The notes beneath the pieces were generated by a model. It did not search any database. It worked only from the letters and a program-made list of their open reading frames with translations, and was not told the origin of the DNA. A stretch of DNA of 5,316 nt from contig JACOSF010000088.1 in assembly GCA_016179005.1 (NCBI GenBank), positions 1 to 5,316 on the forward strand, read 5' to 3'. This DNA comes from Acidobacteriota bacterium. Its GTDB lineage: Bacteria > Acidobacteriota > Terriglobia > Acidiferrales > UBA7541. Below are positions 4,457 to 5,316 of the stretch, one piece after another. Made by a program: the position numbers and the translations under genes. Position 1 is the stretch's first letter. Each line of letters opens with the position of its first letter.

Positions 4457-5316
4457 GTGTCATTCCCTCCTTGCCATGCGCCACCGTTTCGAGCAGCGCC
4501 CGCTTCACAGCCACGCGCGCGAGTTGCACCTTGTACTTGTTTCCGCTCAGCGGCTTTGCGCCGCGCACCGCGGCTTCGCCGGCTTTCGTCGCTGTCTCTT
4601 CCGTAATCGCCTGGCCGACGAGCCACTTGCTGGCTTCCGTCGCCGGCCACGGCACCGGTGCCACGTGTCCCAGCACGATTTCCGCGCTTTTCACTTTACC
4701 GCCGGCCATGCGCAGCGCGACGGACGCCGTTGCCAGCGGCCAGTCGAGCGCCTCTTTCTGCCGCACTTCGTAGGTTGCCGTGTGCATCCCTTTCGACGCC
4801 GCCGGAATGAAGATCTCCGTGACAATTTCATTCGGCATCAGCACGTTTTCGCGCTCGCCTTCTTTTTTCGGCGTTGTGAAGAAACTGGTCAGGGCTACTT
4901 CCCGTTGGCCCTTGGGACCGGCGATTTTCACCACGGCCCCGAATGTGATCAACGCGGGCGCCAGGCTCGACGCGTGCACGTAGTACGCGCCGGGGGCTCC
5001 TCCGGGGTGGCCGAAAATGGCGTGGTAGCGATTGTCGCCCGCCGGTACGAGCGATTGTCCTTTTGCGTCATTCCCCAGCAACCCGAAGCCGTTGCGGAAA
5101 TACCAGCACCGTGGCCGCTGGCACAGGTCGCCACCCACCGTGCCCATATTGCGGATCTGTGCGCTGGATACGCTCCCCGCAGCATGCGCCAGCGAGTGGT
5201 AATCGTCGTGTACCGCCTTGTGGTCGTGCAGTTCTTGCAGCGACACCATCGCGCCGATGCGCAGCCCCGCCGCGCTGGCAGTTATCCCGCTCAGTTCCTT
5301 GATACCCTTCAGGCTC
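4449..5316 (-). CDS. xanthine dehydrogenase-family FAD-binding subunit (partial, 5' end cut)
   Basis: This is the medium, FAD-carrying subunit of a three-subunit molybdenum hydroxylase (xanthine/aldehyde dehydrogenase type), which passes electrons from the iron-sulfur subunit to FAD. The frame is open to the window edge: the 22 codons before the first ATG at 5249 read SLKGIKELSG...AAGLRIGA, the conserved stretch before the MVSLQEL segment, so that ATG is internal. The 288 visible residues include IRNMGTVGGDLCQRPRCWYF at 54-73 (FAD contact loop), NRYHAIFG, and a C-terminal CO-dehydrogenase-flavoprotein-type domain from about EALDWPLATASVALRM to the end. Roughly the first 40 residues, with the N-terminal FAD loop, lie outside the window. 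Relatives such as E. coli PaoB carry extra cysteines for a [4Fe-4S] cluster after the RC motif; here only C65 and C70 are present and the following loop has none. The substrate cannot be told from this subunit. Confidence 0.93.
   Translation of the reverse strand, partial: SLKGIKELSGITASAAGLRIGAMVSLQELHDHKAVHDDYHSLAHAAGSVSSAQIRNMGTVGGDLCQRPRCWYFRNGFGLLGNDAKGQSLVPAGDNRYHAIFGHPGGAPGAYYVHASSLAPALITFGAVVKIAGPKGQREVALTSFFTTPKKEGERENVLMPNEIVTEIFIPAASKGMHTATYEVRQKEALDWPLATASVALRMAGGKVKSAEIVLGHVAPVPWPATEASKWLVGQAITEETATKAGEAAVRGAKPLSGNKYKVQLARVAVKRALLETVAHGKEGMTHG
4466..4472 (-). promoter_or_regulatory. AAGGAGG ribosome binding site within the FAD-subunit gene
   Basis: A full-strength AAGGAGG on the minus strand ends 9 bases before the ATG at 4456 and lies within the last codons of the upstream gene. 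It is the best anti-Shine-Dalgarno match I found in the window and supports the small downstream gene being real. A closer ATG at 4463 is the methionine codon of the upstream gene's MTHG end. Confidence 0.8.

Overview
The window is a GC-rich bacterial chromosomal segment. All seven supported genes lie on the minus strand, so transcription runs from high to low coordinates. Several products resemble families I associate with soil Acidobacteriota: a secreted DUF1326 protein, a secreted protein with an LRYALxPVDGNHM core, and a zinc-ribbon/membrane/pilin-like protein. That assignment rests on memory of these families and is an inference; no rRNA or other phylogenetic marker is present.

Layout in transcription order. 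(1) 5316-4449: the C-terminal 288 residues of the FAD-binding subunit of a xanthine dehydrogenase-family molybdenum hydroxylase, cut by the window edge. (2) 4456-4223: a 77-residue cysteine-rich protein that overlaps it by 8 bases and has a strong ribosome binding site inside the upstream gene. (3) 4123-3428: an exported DUF1326 protein with its own ribosome binding site, a possible promoter, and a clear intrinsic terminator at 3397-3365. (4) 3319-2492: an exported protein of unknown function whose N-terminus carries two tandem copies of a 31-residue signal-peptide unit. (5) 2429-1875: a zinc-ribbon, single-pass membrane protein with a pilin-like tail. (6) 1845-775: an exported zinc-dependent succinylglutamate desuccinylase/aspartoacylase-type hydrolase (M14 fold). 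(7) 556-77: a small membrane-anchored helical protein.

Genes 5 and 6 look like one transcription unit (29-base gap with a GGAGG site); gene 4 may lead into it across a 62-base gap holding a palindromic repeat. Genes 1 and 2 are translationally coupled and probably belong to one molybdenum-hydroxylase operon. DUF1326 appears monocistronic. Gene 7 is separated by a 218-base noncoding stretch.

The most notable structures are a GC-rich palindromic element present three times (two copies identical over 25 bases, two copies translated inside gene 4), the 93-base in-frame duplication that doubles the signal peptide of gene 4, and the coupled cysteine-rich small protein. No CRISPR array, transposase, tRNA or rRNA was seen.
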